Shown in pieces: positions 31,295 to 40,946 of a stretch of 64,000 bases of DNA. The stretch is from Sulfuritalea sp. Lineage in GTDB: Bacteria; Pseudomonadota; Gammaproteobacteria; Burkholderiales; Rhodocyclaceae. The notes beneath the pieces were generated by a model. That model did no database searches. It was not told where the DNA came from and worked only from the letters and a program-made list of their open reading frames with translations. How positions within the stretch are numbered: position 1 is the stretch's first letter; every line of letters begins with the position of its first letter. Position numbers and translations under genes: made by a program. Where the stretch lies: positions 1-64,000 of the forward strand of contig JAMPYF010000011.1 in assembly GCA_023700805.1 (NCBI GenBank), written 5' to 3'.

Positions 31295-31761
31295 AATTGA
31301 TCGTTGCGGCCGTGTCTGCGCGGCCGCCGGAATGGGTTGCGGCCGGCTGGGCCGAGTACGCCAAGCGCATGCCGCGCGAACTGCCGCTGGAACTGCTGGA
31401 GATCCGGCCCGAACCGCGCAGCTCGGGCAAGAGCGCGGAAGCCATGATGGCGCTGGAGGCGGCGCGCATCGACGCGCAACTGCCGGCCGGCTGCCGCCGC
31501 ATCGCGCTCGACGAGCGCGGCGAGGCGCCGACCACGCGGCAGCTGGCCGAGCGTCTGGCAAAATGGATGGCCGGCGGCGACCACGTGGCCTTCATCATCG
31601 GCGGCCCCGACGGACTCGATCCGCGGATCAAGGACAGCGCCGACGAAACCCTGCGCCTTTCCAGCCTGACCCTGCCCCACGCCCTGGTGCGGGTAATCCT
31701 CGCCGAGGCCCTGTACCGCGCCGCGAGCGTGATAAAGGGCCACCCTTATCATCGCGACTGA
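31291..31761 (+). CDS. rlmH: 23S rRNA (pseudouridine1915-N3)-methyltransferase
   Basis: [16 protein letters not shown]...[11 protein letters not shown]...[19 protein letters not shown]. Confidence 0.95.
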   Translation: MKLIVAAVSARPPEWVAAGWAEYAKRMPRELPLELLEIRPEPRSSGKSAEAMMALEAARIDAQLPAGCRRIALDERGEAPTTRQLAERLAKWMAGGDHVAFIIGGPDGLDPRIKDSADETLRLSSLTLPHALVRVILAEALYRAASVIKGHPYHRD

Positions 31762-31802
31762 TTTATGCTCGAACGATTTGCCACCGACACTGCCTAAGAA
31801 CA

Positions 31803-32411
31803 ATGGATCCGCGCATCTACCTTGCCTCCAGAAGTCCGCGCCGCCGCGAGTTGCTGACCCAGATCGGCGTGCGCTTCGATCTGCTGCTGTTCCGCGGCGG
31901 ACCGCGCGAGGACGAGGAAGTCAATGAAGACTGGCTGCCCGGCGAGGCGCCCGACCAATACGTGCAGCGCGTGGCGCGGGCCAAGGCGGTGTTCGGCGCC
32001 GCCCTCCTGGCGCGCCGGCCGCTGGTGGTGCATCCGGTGCTGGCGGCCGACACCACGCTCGACCTGGATGGCGAGATCATCGGCAAGCCGCGTGACGAAG
32101 ACGACGCGGCAGAAATCCTGGCGCGCCTCTCCGGCCGCAGCCATCGCGTGCTGACCGCCGTCGCGATGGCCAAGTACGAGCGCGTCGAACACTGCCTGTC
32201 GGTCAGCGAAGTGCGCTTCCGCGCGCTCAGCGCCAAGGAAATCGGGCGTTACGTGCGCAGCGGCGAGCCGATGGACAAGGCCGGCGCCTACGGCATCCAG
32301 GGTCGCGCCGCGGTGTTCATCGAAGAGATACGCGGCTCGCATTCCGGCATCGTCGGCCTGCCGCTGTGCGAAACCGCGCTGCTGCTGCGCGAATTCGGTT
32401 ATCCGCTGTGA
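31803..32411 (+). CDS. maf: Maf-family nucleotide pyrophosphatase
   Basis: IYLASRSPRRRELLTQIG...DKAGAYGIQGRAAVFIEEIRGSHSGIVGLPL. Confidence 0.94.
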   Translation: MDPRIYLASRSPRRRELLTQIGVRFDLLLFRGGPREDEEVNEDWLPGEAPDQYVQRVARAKAVFGAALLARRPLVVHPVLAADTTLDLDGEIIGKPRDEDDAAEILARLSGRSHRVLTAVAMAKYERVEHCLSVSEVRFRALSAKEIGRYVRSGEPMDKAGAYGIQGRAAVFIEEIRGSHSGIVGLPLCETALLLREFGYPL

Positions 32412-32451
32412 CGGCGCTGCCCCGCCCGCGCCGCCAGGAGGACAGAAGCCC

Positions 32452-33924
32452 GTGATGACCGAACAGTTCCTGATCAATTTCACGCCGCAGGAAACCCGCG
32501 TCGCCCTGCTGCAGCAGGGCGTGGTGCAGGAACTGCACATCGAGCGCACCGACGGCCGCGGCATCGTCGGCAACGTCTATCTCGGCCGCGTCGTGCGCGT
32601 GCTCCCCGGCATGCAGTCGGCATTCATCGAAATCGGCCTGGAGCGCACCGCCTTCCTGCACGTGGCCGACATCTGGAGCGAACGCCCGGCCGGCAACGGC
32701 CATGGCAACCACGAAACACGCCCCATCGAACGCATCCTGAGCGAGGGGCAATCGCTGATGGTGCAGGTGCAGAAGGATCCGATCGGCACCAAGGGGGCGC
32801 GGCTGACCACGCAGATCTCCATCGCCGGGCGCCTGCTGGTGCACCTGCCGCAGGACACCCACATCGGCATCTCGCAGCGCATCGGCGAGGAAGCCGAGCG
32901 CGAGCGGCTGCGCGCGCGCATCCAGGCCCTGCTGCCGGGCGACCAGCCGGGCGGCTACATCCTGCGCACCGTCGCCGCCGACGCCGGCGACGACGACCTG
33001 GCGGCCGACATCGCCTACCTGCGCCGCATCTGGCGCGAGATCAAGAGCCGCAGCATCGGCGCCCTGCCGCCGATGCTGCTGCACCACGACCTGACCCTGG
33101 CGCAGCGCGTGCTGCGCGATCTGGTCAGCAGCGAAACCAGCAGCGTCATCATCGACTCGCGGGAGAACTTCCAGAAACTGCAGAACTTCGCCCAAGAATA
33201 CGTGCCGCAGGTCTCCGACCGCCTGACGCACTACACCGGCGAGCGGCCGCTGTTCGACCTGCACGGCGTCGAGGATGAAATCCAGAAGGCGCTGGCGCGC
33301 CGCGTCGACCTCAAGTCGGGCGGCTACCTGATCTTCGACCAGACCGAGGCCATGACCACGGTCGACGTGAATACCGGCGGCTATGTCGGCTCGCGCAATT
33401 TCGACGACACGATTTTCAAGACCAATCTCGAAGCGGCGCAGACCATCGCGCGCCAGCTCAGGCTGCGCAACCTGGGCGGCATCATCATCGCCGACTTCAT
33501 CGACATGGAAGACGAGGAACACAAGGCGGCGGTGCTCGCCGAATTCAACAAGGCGCTGGCGCGCGACCACACGCGCATCACGGTTTCCGGCTTCACCCAG
33601 CTCGGCCTGGTCGAAATGACCAGGAAGCGCACGCGCGAGAGCCTCGCCCACATCCTCTGCGAACCCTGCCCCACCTGCGGCGGGCGCGGCGAGGTGAAGA
33701 CCGCGCAGACCGTCTGCTATGAGGTGCTGCGCGAACTGCTGCGCGAGGCGCGCCAGTTCACCGCGCGCGAAATGCGCGTGCTCGCCGCGCCGGCCGTGAT
33801 CGACCTGTTTCTCGACGAGGAATCGCAGGCGCTGGCCATGCTGTCCGAGTTCATCGGCCTGCCGATTTCGCTCCACGCGGAGAGCGGCTACACCCAGGAG
33901 CAGTTCGACATCGTTCTGATGTAG
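32452..33924 (+). CDS. rng: Ribonuclease G
   Basis: GNVYLGRVVRVLPGMQSAFIEIGLERTAFLHVADI...CPTCGGRGEVKTAQTVCYE. Confidence 0.95.
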   Translation: MMTEQFLINFTPQETRVALLQQGVVQELHIERTDGRGIVGNVYLGRVVRVLPGMQSAFIEIGLERTAFLHVADIWSERPAGNGHGNHETRPIERILSEGQSLMVQVQKDPIGTKGARLTTQISIAGRLLVHLPQDTHIGISQRIGEEAERERLRARIQALLPGDQPGGYILRTVAADAGDDDLAADIAYLRRIWREIKSRSIGALPPMLLHHDLTLAQRVLRDLVSSETSSVIIDSRENFQKLQNFAQEYVPQVSDRLTHYTGERPLFDLHGVEDEIQKALARRVDLKSGGYLIFDQTEAMTTVDVNTGGYVGSRNFDDTIFKTNLEAAQTIARQLRLRNLGGIIIADFIDMEDEEHKAAVLAEFNKALARDHTRITVSGFTQLGLVEMTRKRTRESLAHILCEPCPTCGGRGEVKTAQTVCYEVLRELLREARQFTAREMRVLAAPAVIDLFLDEESQALAMLSEFIGLPISLHAESGYTQEQFDIVLM

Positions 33925-33943
33925 CGTTAAAATCCGCCGCGAC

Positions 33944-34017
33944 GCGGGTGTCGTATAACGGCATTACCTCAGCTTCCCAAGCTGATGAAGAGGGTTCGAC
34001 TCCCTTCACCCGCTCCA
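33944..34017 (+). tRNA. tRNA-Gly (CCC)
   Basis: GCGGGTG...TCAGCTTCCCAAGCTGA...CACCCGCTCCA. Confidence 0.96.
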
Positions 34018-34071
34018 GAACAATCATCCCGGCCGGCCGCCGCGCCGGCGCGACTTTCCCGCGGAATTCCC

Positions 34072-34506
34072 ATGGCGATCTGGCACACCTGCTTTCCCCT
34101 GGACGAGGCCAACCGGCGTGGCCAGGGCTGCGCCAACGGCCATCTCGGCATCGAGCTGATCGAGGCCGGCGAGGACTACCTGAAGGGGCGCATGCCGGTC
34201 GACCAGCGCACCCGGCAGCCCGCGGGCGTCCTCCATGGCGGCGTCTCGCTGGTGCTGGCCGAGACCCTGACTTCCTGGGCGGCCGCGTTTGTCGTCGATC
34301 CCGAAAAATTCCACTGCGTCGGCCAGGAAATCAACGCCAATCACGTGCGCGCAGCGGAAAGCGGCTGGGTCTACGGGGTGGCGCGGCCCCTGCACCTTGG
34401 ACGCAGCAGCCACGTCTGGGATGTGCGCATCCATGACGAAGCGCTCCGGCTGATCTGCGTCTCGCGCGTCACCATGGCCGTCCTGGCGACGCCGAACCGC
34501 TACTGA
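34072..34506 (+). CDS. Hotdog-fold (PaaI-like) thioesterase
   Basis: QPAGVLHGGVSLVLAETLTSWAAAF...INANHVRAAESGWV. Confidence 0.88.
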   Translation: MAIWHTCFPLDEANRRGQGCANGHLGIELIEAGEDYLKGRMPVDQRTRQPAGVLHGGVSLVLAETLTSWAAAFVVDPEKFHCVGQEINANHVRAAESGWVYGVARPLHLGRSSHVWDVRIHDEALRLICVSRVTMAVLATPNRY

Positions 34507-34540
34507 AAAAAACGGGACGGGCTTGCCGGCCCGTCCCGCT
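34506..34540. terminator. Rho-independent terminator
   Basis: AAAAAACGGGACGGGCTTGCCGGCCCGTCCCG. Confidence 0.75.
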
Positions 34541-34561
34541 TCTCCGGGTCAAGCGCCGCTG

Positions 34562-35800
34562 TTACTGCTGCGTGGTTTCGGCCTTGACCGCGACCCACTT
34601 GCCGGCACGCAGTTCGATCGAGTACTGCTCCAGCGATTCGAAGCGATAGGGCTTGCCCGACTGCTTGCCCTGCTCGACCACCACCGACCTCAGGCTGATG
34701 CGGTCGCAGGTCATGCCCCCGGAGAGGTCGGTCAGGCGCGCATCGGTCCACACGCGGCGCTGCTTGTAGTCCTTGAGCCCCTTCATGGCGGCGATGGTGC
34801 TCTGGGCCAGTTCGTCGCGCAGGAGGTCGACGCTGGTCATCTTGCCGTCCTTTTCCTTCACCGTGGCGCGCACCGCGGCGTCGGGCGCGAACATGGCGAT
34901 GATCGCCTGCGCATCGCCCTTGGCGATCGCGCCGTCGAGCTGCGCCAGCCAGGTCTTGGCGATGTCGGTCGGCGCGCAGGCGGCAGCCGCGGTGGCGGCG
35001 TCGGGCGACTTGCGCCTTTGCTCGAGCTGCTTCTTGCTTTCCTGGTCGGCCGTCTGCGAATAACGGTCGAGTTCGGTGTCGAATTCGCCGGGCACGTAGA
35101 AACTCGGCACCTTGTCGAGCAGCACCGGCAACAGGATGGTCAACAGCGCCCGCTCCTTGGTCTTGGCCGGCGCGCGCACGAAGCCGACCTTGCCCGGATC
35201 GATATCGAGCGTGTTGTCGCCGACCTTCATGGTGGTTCCGCCGCGATTCACCTTGTCGTAGGTACCCTCCGGGTTGGAAGTCTCCCTGGCCAGTTCCGGC
35301 GACAGCACATAGGGCTCGTGGTCGGTGCCGCGTATGCCGATGGTGGCCGAGGCGGTGACGATGTTGTGCCCGGAACGGTTGGTCTGGGCAATCCAGCCGC
35401 TGATCACGCGCAGCGAGCCGGTGACGAGCCGCATCGTGAAGCCGTCGGAGGGCTTGTCCTCGGCGGCGAATTTTTCGGCGATGAATTCGGTGCTGGGACG
35501 AACCGCGACCACGCCCGCATCCTCGGTCCGGAGCACCGCCTCCGCCTGCGGCGCGGCACGCACGCGCTCACCGACGTAAACCGGATCGCCCTCGCGCAGC
35601 TTTCTGCTGGCGCTGCCGCGTACCGCGGTGATTTCGCCGCGCATGCGCCAGACCGTGCCGAACCGCGTAGCGCCGGCCGGGGCCGGCGTGGCGGCAGTGG
35701 AATTCGATGTTGGCGTCGCCTGGCTCGGCAATGCCGCGCCCATGAGCAAAAAGCACAAGCCCAAGGCGCCCAACCCGGCGCGATTGAAAGTCCATTCCAT
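34562..35800 (-). CDS. FecR-domain secreted protein
   Basis: Signal peptide, GSASRKLREGDPVYVGERVRAAPQAEAVLRTEDAGVVAVRPSTEF. Confidence 0.8.
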   Translation of the reverse strand: MEWTFNRAGLGALGLCFLLMGAALPSQATPTSNSTAATPAPAGATRFGTVWRMRGEITAVRGSASRKLREGDPVYVGERVRAAPQAEAVLRTEDAGVVAVRPSTEFIAEKFAAEDKPSDGFTMRLVTGSLRVISGWIAQTNRSGHNIVTASATIGIRGTDHEPYVLSPELARETSNPEGTYDKVNRGGTTMKVGDNTLDIDPGKVGFVRAPAKTKERALLTILLPVLLDKVPSFYVPGEFDTELDRYSQTADQESKKQLEQRRKSPDAATAAAACAPTDIAKTWLAQLDGAIAKGDAQAIIAMFAPDAAVRATVKEKDGKMTSVDLLRDELAQSTIAAMKGLKDYKQRRVWTDARLTDLSGGMTCDRISLRSVVVEQGKQSGKPYRFESLEQYSIELRAGKWVAVKAETTQQ

Positions 35801-35984
35801 TTTGCGCTCCCTCAGTATCCGAAAAATACAAAACTCATCGTTTCATTGAAGCATACTTGCGGAATTCCCACTATGCAATTGTTGGCATTCGCCGGCAAGA
35901 ACTTCAGGCTGCCGACAGCGTCCGCGACGACCTGCCTGCCGTATTCCTTCGACAATCAACGCCCGGAACACGCGTTGCGCCGCT

Positions 35985-36710
35985 TCAGCGCCGCACCCGG
36001 TTCCACACCATCGCCACGCCGTCCAGCAGCAGGTCGCCGATGTCGGCATTCAGGGCGCTGCCGCGTTCGCGCCGCTGCCGGCTGCGCTCGCGTTCGCTGA
36101 ACAGGATCGCCTCGGCCAGCAGCGCCGGGGCGGGCGGTGCGGCCTGTTTCAGCGCAAGCTGCTGATAGCCGGCCAGCGCCTGTTCGACCGCCTGCGGGTC
36201 GAGGATCGCGATCGGCGCGCGGCAGTGGCCGCAGGCGTTTTCCTTGCGGATATCCACCGCCGCGCCGCAACCGGTGCAGCGCACCACGCCGATGCGGGCG
36301 CCGATTTCCTTGATCTCGGCGCCGCTCAACTGGCGCACGAAACCTTTCTCGATCATGAACTGGCCAAAGCTGATGAAGCGGCCGTGCTGGCCGCAGCGCA
36401 GGTAATTGAACAGGCCGCTCTTGACCCGGTCCTGGGAATGGATCAGGCGCTCGTTGCAGCGCGGGCAGCGCAAGGGATTCGCCAGCGGCAGGCGCTGGTC
36501 GTCGCGGTGCTGGTGGATCAGCCGGAACAGTTCGACGACGCCGGCGGGCGCGAGCTGCAGGCTCTCGTAGTCGTCGAACCAGATGCCCTGGCAGGCAAAG
36601 CAGAGGTCGAGCTCGACGTCGCCGCCAAGCTTGCGCGGGAAGCGCTGCGCGCTCATCGGCGCCCGGCAGGAAGGGCAGGCGCCGGGGACGGTCGACGGCA
36701 TTGCGTTCAT
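35985..36710 (-). CDS. TFIIB-type zinc-ribbon protein
   Basis: CPSCRAPMSAQRFPRKLGGDVELDLCFACQGIWFDDYE plus further CxxC pairs. Confidence 0.8.
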   Translation of the reverse strand: MNAMPSTVPGACPSCRAPMSAQRFPRKLGGDVELDLCFACQGIWFDDYESLQLAPAGVVELFRLIHQHRDDQRLPLANPLRCPRCNERLIHSQDRVKSGLFNYLRCGQHGRFISFGQFMIEKGFVRQLSGAEIKEIGARIGVVRCTGCGAAVDIRKENACGHCRAPIAILDPQAVEQALAGYQQLALKQAAPPAPALLAEAILFSERERSRQRRERGSALNADIGDLLLDGVAMVWNRVRR

Positions 36711-36774
36711 CGAGGCATGGTCCGCGACAGCTGCGTCGCGCGCGCCGGGTCGAGCCTGCGCTGCATGGGCGCAG

Positions 36775-37386
36775 TCAGTACCCGCTTCTGCCGCTGTCCT
36801 TGCCGCCGCCGGCAGGGAAGGCGAGGGGACGGATGACGCCGCAGGCCACGCGCTTGCCCGAATTGCCGGCCGGCTGCGACTGGTAGTCGTCGGGATCGGC
36901 ATGGACCACCACGCTGCGCTGGAAAATGCCGCCCGGTCCCTGGGTCAGCGACAGCATATCCACCTCGACGGAAAGCGCCGCCTTGCCCGCGCTGTCGGCC
37001 ACCAGATTGGGCATGTCACCGGCATGGCGGTCACTGCCGCCGTGATGGCCGTGCGGCCTGCCGGCGGGGTTGAAATGGCCCTTGGCGCTGCTGGCATCGG
37101 GCGCGCTGCAATCGCCGGCCTCGTGCACATGGAAGCCGTGCTGGCCCGGCGTCAGGCCGGCCACGCGGGCCTCGACGCGCAGTTTCTGGCCGACCGTCTG
37201 GAAGTCGACCGTGCCGCTGACGCTGCTGCCGGAGCGCGCTTCGAGCGTCGCGCTGGCCCTGGGCCCGGCCGCTTCCATGCCGGCGCAGGCGGCGAGCAGG
37301 CTGCCCGCCGCAGCGAGGACGGCGATGCGCGCGGTCGGGTAGATGGTGGTGTGAATGCGCTGCTGAAGACTGCGTTGCGTTGTCAT
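36775..37386 (-). CDS. sodC: Cu-Zn superoxide dismutase (lipoprotein-type signal)
   Basis: GQHGFHVHEAGDCSAPDASSAKGHFNP...VVVHADPDDYQSQPAGNSGKRVACGVI. Confidence 0.93.
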   Translation of the reverse strand: MTTQRSLQQRIHTTIYPTARIAVLAAAGSLLAACAGMEAAGPRASATLEARSGSSVSGTVDFQTVGQKLRVEARVAGLTPGQHGFHVHEAGDCSAPDASSAKGHFNPAGRPHGHHGGSDRHAGDMPNLVADSAGKAALSVEVDMLSLTQGPGGIFQRSVVVHADPDDYQSQPAGNSGKRVACGVIRPLAFPAGGGKDSGRSGY

Positions 37387-37407
37387 GACTTTGCTCCTCG
37401 CGTTGGG

Positions 37408-37502
37408 TGGCGGAAGGAAGCGGGAGTCGAACCCACGCGGGACCGCATGGCGACCCTTCCGCTTTTGAAGACCAGCCGCCCCATCGGGGAAGCTTCCCTT
37501 CC
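37408..37502 (-). tRNA. selC: Second tRNA-Sec (TCA anticodon), diverged copy
   Basis: GGAAGGGAAGCTTCCCCGATGGGGCGGCTGGTCTTCAAAAGCGGAAGGGTCGCCATGCGGTCCCGCGTGGGTTCGACTCCCGCTTCCTTCCGCCA; 8-bp acceptor, long variable arm. Confidence 0.85.
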
Positions 37503-37725
37503 GATGATGTTATGGGTTTGATCATGCGTGGCTCGCACCGCTGCTGCGCAATATGTGCCCGTCACGCACGCGACGAGTTTAGCCGATAAGCATGCCGGCC
37601 GTGCGTCGCGCTGCGGTCCGCCCCGGCGGACGGCGCTTGACCGGAATCATTCCGCTTTTGCCGAATACGTGCGAAGCTTCCGTTCGCGCTTTGCGTGACG
37701 CCAAGGCGGATCAGGGAGATGAAAA

Positions 37726-38466
37726 ATGAACACACGCGACCCGGCGCCGCAGTCGCCGTGGCAGAGAATGCTGGGCATCGAATTCAGCCCGGTCAGCCAT
37801 CGTGAACGGTTGGTATCGGCGCTCGGCGGCTTCGTCGCGCTGGTCGCGGTCTATGCCCTGAGCCGCACCATGCTCGAAGGCATCGCCGCGCCGATCCTGG
37901 TGCTGTCGATCGCCTCCTCGGCCGTGCTGCTGTTTGCGGTGCCGCACGGCGCCCTGTCGCAACCCTGGCCGGTGCTGGGCGGCCACCTGGTGTCGGCCGC
38001 GATCGGCGTCGCCTGCGCGCGCCATGTGCCCGACCCGCTGCTGGCGGCAAGCCTCGCCACCGGCCTGGCGATCGGCGCGATGCACTACCTGCGCTGCATC
38101 CATCCGCCGGCCGCGGCCACGGCGCTGGCCGCGGTACTGGGCAGCGAGCAGGTGCGCGCCCTCGGCTACGGCTTCCTGGTGACGCCGGTGCTGATCAATG
38201 TGCTGATCATCCTGGCCGTTGCCGTGGCCTTCAATGCCGTGTTTCCCTGGCGTCGCTACCCGGCCTTCCTGGCCCGCCGGAGCGTCCTGGCGGCTCCCGC
38301 GACAGCCGGCTACGAGGCGATTTCGCACGAAGACTTCGTCTTCGCCCTGACGCAGATGGATTCCTTCATCGACGTGTCCGAGGAGGACCTGCTGCGCATC
38401 TACAGCCTTGCCACCGGTCGCCACCGCGAGATGGCGGCGCAAGCCGCCTGCGGGCAGCCGTCCTGA
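37726..38466 (+). CDS. HPP-family membrane protein
   Basis: SVLLFAVPHGALSQPWPVLGGHLVSAAIGVA...RCIHPPAAATALAAVLG. Confidence 0.85.
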   Translation: MNTRDPAPQSPWQRMLGIEFSPVSHRERLVSALGGFVALVAVYALSRTMLEGIAAPILVLSIASSAVLLFAVPHGALSQPWPVLGGHLVSAAIGVACARHVPDPLLAASLATGLAIGAMHYLRCIHPPAAATALAAVLGSEQVRALGYGFLVTPVLINVLIILAVAVAFNAVFPWRRYPAFLARRSVLAAPATAGYEAISHEDFVFALTQMDSFIDVSEEDLLRIYSLATGRHREMAAQAACGQPS

Positions 38467-38498
38467 ATCCGCGGCCCCCGTCGATCGGCGCGCCGCGT

Positions 38499-39854
38499 TC
38501 AGGCCATGCGGCTCATGCGCTTCCATAGCGTGGTGCGCGACATGCCGAGGCGGCGCGCGGCCTCGGCCTTGTTGCCGCCCGTGTCCTGCAGCACGCGCAG
38601 GATCAGCGCCTGTTCTTCCTCGTCGGTCGCCGGCGCCGTGTAGTAGCGCGTCAGCTGCGGGCCGGCAACGGGCGCCGCTGCCGCCGGGGTCACGGACCCG
38701 GCGGCCAGTTCCGGCAACAGGTGGCGCGGCAGGATGGTCGGTCCGTCGGACTGCACCACCGCGTATTCGAGCGCGTTGAACAGCTGCCTGACGTTGCCCG
38801 GCCAGTCGTAGGATTCCATGGCCAGCATCGCCTCGGGTGAGAGCCTCAGGTCCGGCCGCCGATAGCGCTCGGCCAGGTCGCCGAGCAGCTTGCTGGTCAG
38901 CAGCGGGATGTCGTCGCGATGTTCGCGCAGGGCCGGCACGTGCAGCGGCAGCACGCGCAGGCGGTAATACAGATCCTCGCGGAACTCGCCGCGCCTGACC
39001 ATGGCCGAGAGGTCGCGGTGCGTGGCGGCGACGACCCGCACGTCCACCCGGCGCGGCAGGTTCTCGCCGACGCGGACGACCTCGCGTTCCTGCAGTACGC
39101 GCAATAGCCTGATCTGGGTGGCGGGCGAGATTTCACCGATCTCGTCGAGCAGCAGGGTGCCGCCGTGGGCCGCCTCGAAGCGTCCGAGGCGAGCCGCCGT
39201 GGCGCCGGAAAAAGCCCCCTTGGCATGGCCGAAGAGTTCCGATTCCTGCAGGTTTTCCGGCAGCGCGGCGCAATGCACGGCGATGTAGGGGCCCTTGGCG
39301 CGCACCGAGTTGTCGTGCAGCGCCCGCGCCACGAGTTCCTTGCCGACGCCGCTCTCGCCGGTGACCAGCACCGTGGCCTCGCTCGCCGCGGCGCGCAGCA
39401 CCTTCTGGTAAAGGTCCTGCATCGCCGAACTGCGGCCGATCAGGCCGCCGAGCTGCCAGCGCTCGCGCACCCTCGCCTCAAGTTCCATTTCGCGCGAACA
39501 GTCGCGCAGGATGATCGCGCAATACAGCCCGCCAACGTTGGGCGGCAGCAGCATGGCCCACATGCGCAGCGAAATGTCGGTGCCCTGGGGGCCCTTGAGC
39601 ACGATGTCCTGGATCTTGCCGTCCTCGCCCGGCTTAGGCGTCAGCGAACAATGGCCGCGGGTTTCGCATTCGCGCGCGCACTGCGTGCCGGCGAACAGCG
39701 TCGGACACAGGCTGTCGATGATCACGGCATGGTGCTGGCCGACCATGCGCCGCGCGGCCTTGTTTATTTCCAGAATCCTGCGCGCCGGATCGAGGAACAA
39801 CACGCCTTCCTCCAGGCTGTCGAGAAAGCCTTGCAGCATCTTCATGGTCGGCAT
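38499..39854 (-). CDS. Sigma54-dependent regulator with N-terminal PAS domain and Cys cluster
   Basis: GESGVGKELVARALHDNS, ELFGHAKGAFSGA, C-terminal Fis-type HTH; PAS-linked CPTLFAGTQCARECETRGHC. Confidence 0.92.
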   Translation of the reverse strand: MPTMKMLQGFLDSLEEGVLFLDPARRILEINKAARRMVGQHHAVIIDSLCPTLFAGTQCARECETRGHCSLTPKPGEDGKIQDIVLKGPQGTDISLRMWAMLLPPNVGGLYCAIILRDCSREMELEARVRERWQLGGLIGRSSAMQDLYQKVLRAAASEATVLVTGESGVGKELVARALHDNSVRAKGPYIAVHCAALPENLQESELFGHAKGAFSGATAARLGRFEAAHGGTLLLDEIGEISPATQIRLLRVLQEREVVRVGENLPRRVDVRVVAATHRDLSAMVRRGEFREDLYYRLRVLPLHVPALREHRDDIPLLTSKLLGDLAERYRRPDLRLSPEAMLAMESYDWPGNVRQLFNALEYAVVQSDGPTILPRHLLPELAAGSVTPAAAAPVAGPQLTRYYTAPATDEEEQALILRVLQDTGGNKAEAARRLGMSRTTLWKRMSRMA

Positions 39855-39900
39855 CGGGGAGGTCCTCCTTGCTTGGCGTCGAGATTCGACAGCTGTTCAG

Positions 39901-39978
39901 AATGAACGTTCAGGAGAACGTTCATTGACGACATGAAACATATATCACATTCCGAGCAAAACACGAAATATGTTTCAT
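39901..39978. promoter_or_regulatory. Candidate upstream activator sites (two inverted-repeat pairs)
   Basis: AATGAACGTTC-N3-GAACGTTCATT (39901-39925); ATGAAACATAT (39933-39943) / ATATGTTTCAT (39968-39978). Confidence 0.6.
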
Positions 39979-39997
39979 ATCAAGTAACTGACAGGCC

Positions 39998-40014
39998 TGG
40001 CATGGCGCTCGCTA
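39998..40014 (+). promoter_or_regulatory. Candidate sigma54 -24/-12 promoter
   Basis: CTGGCATGGCGCTCGCT; GG-N10-GC spacing. Confidence 0.45.
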
Positions 40015-40065
40015 ACTGTCGGATGCATATCGGGAAATTGCCCGCAAACCAAAGGAGGATAGGAA

Positions 40066-40392
40066 ATGAACGTCAAACAATGCCTGGTGCCGCTGCTGCT
40101 CGGCGGCCTGCTCGCTGCTGCTGCCCACGCCGAGCCTGCGGCGCAGCCGGATCCGCTGCTTGCCAGCTTCCAGCGCCTGCTCGATCACCAGCCGGCGCAA
40201 AGCGCCCCGGCAGTCCCGCCCGGCCTCGGCGCGGACCCGCTGCGCAACAGCGTGAGCCTGGTGCTCTGGGAAAAGCAGGAGCGGTCCTTCCACCTCCTGG
40301 CGAATCTCAGCCCGAATCTCGGCCCGAAGCCCGGTCCGAATCTCGGCCGCCTCGTCGCGCCGCGCCAAGCAGCGCCATCGACAGCCCATTGA
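40066..40392 (+). CDS. Small exported hypothetical protein
   Basis: Signal peptide; NLSPNLGPKPGPNLG internal repeat. Confidence 0.6.
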   Translation: MNVKQCLVPLLLGGLLAAAAHAEPAAQPDPLLASFQRLLDHQPAQSAPAVPPGLGADPLRNSVSLVLWEKQERSFHLLANLSPNLGPKPGPNLGRLVAPRQAAPSTAH

Positions 40393-40399
40393 GGAAGAC

Positions 40400-40933
40400 A
40401 TGATGCAAGAAATCGCCTGGCAGCTTTCCCTGGTACTCATGACGCTGGTCGCCCTCGGCTTCGGCTTCGTCGCCATCAACTCGGGCGTCCGCGTGGAAGA
40501 CTACACGCCGCTGCAAAAGCGCGCCTACCGGATCCGCAGCAAGCTGTTCTGGACGCTGGTGGCGGTGCTGGGGCCGGCGATGATCTACACCCTGCTCGAC
40601 CTGCCCTACGGCACCAGCCGCGCCGGCCACAAGGCCGGCCCGGCGCAGGTGGTCGAAGCCACCGGCCACCAGTGGCGCTGGGAACTGAGCCGCGACCGCG
40701 TCGTCAGGGACCAGCCGGTGGAATTCCGCGTCACCAGCGCCGACATCAACCACGGCTTCGGCATCTACGACGCCGACATGCACCTGGTGGCGCAGACCCA
40801 GGCCATGCCCGGCTACACCAACACGCTGCGCCACACCTTCACCGCGGACGGCACCTACCGCATCCTGTGCATGGAGTACTGCGGCATCGCGCACCACAAC
40901 ATGATGTCCGAAATCAAAGTCGGCAGCCTGTAA
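40400..40933 (+). CDS. norS: CuA-containing heme-copper oxidase/NO reductase subunit II
   Basis: HQWRWEL and CMEYCGIAHHNM CuA motif; synteny with norSY-senC-orf1. Confidence 0.75.
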   Translation: MMQEIAWQLSLVLMTLVALGFGFVAINSGVRVEDYTPLQKRAYRIRSKLFWTLVAVLGPAMIYTLLDLPYGTSRAGHKAGPAQVVEATGHQWRWELSRDRVVRDQPVEFRVTSADINHGFGIYDADMHLVAQTQAMPGYTNTLRHTFTADGTYRILCMEYCGIAHHNMMSEIKVGSL

Positions 40934-40946
40934 AGAGGAAACCAAA

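Noticed and set aside
40300-40360. Tandem AATCTCGGCCCG-like repeats at the end of the small exported protein
   Set aside because: Short imperfect low-complexity repeat; common in GC-rich exported proteins and not compelling.
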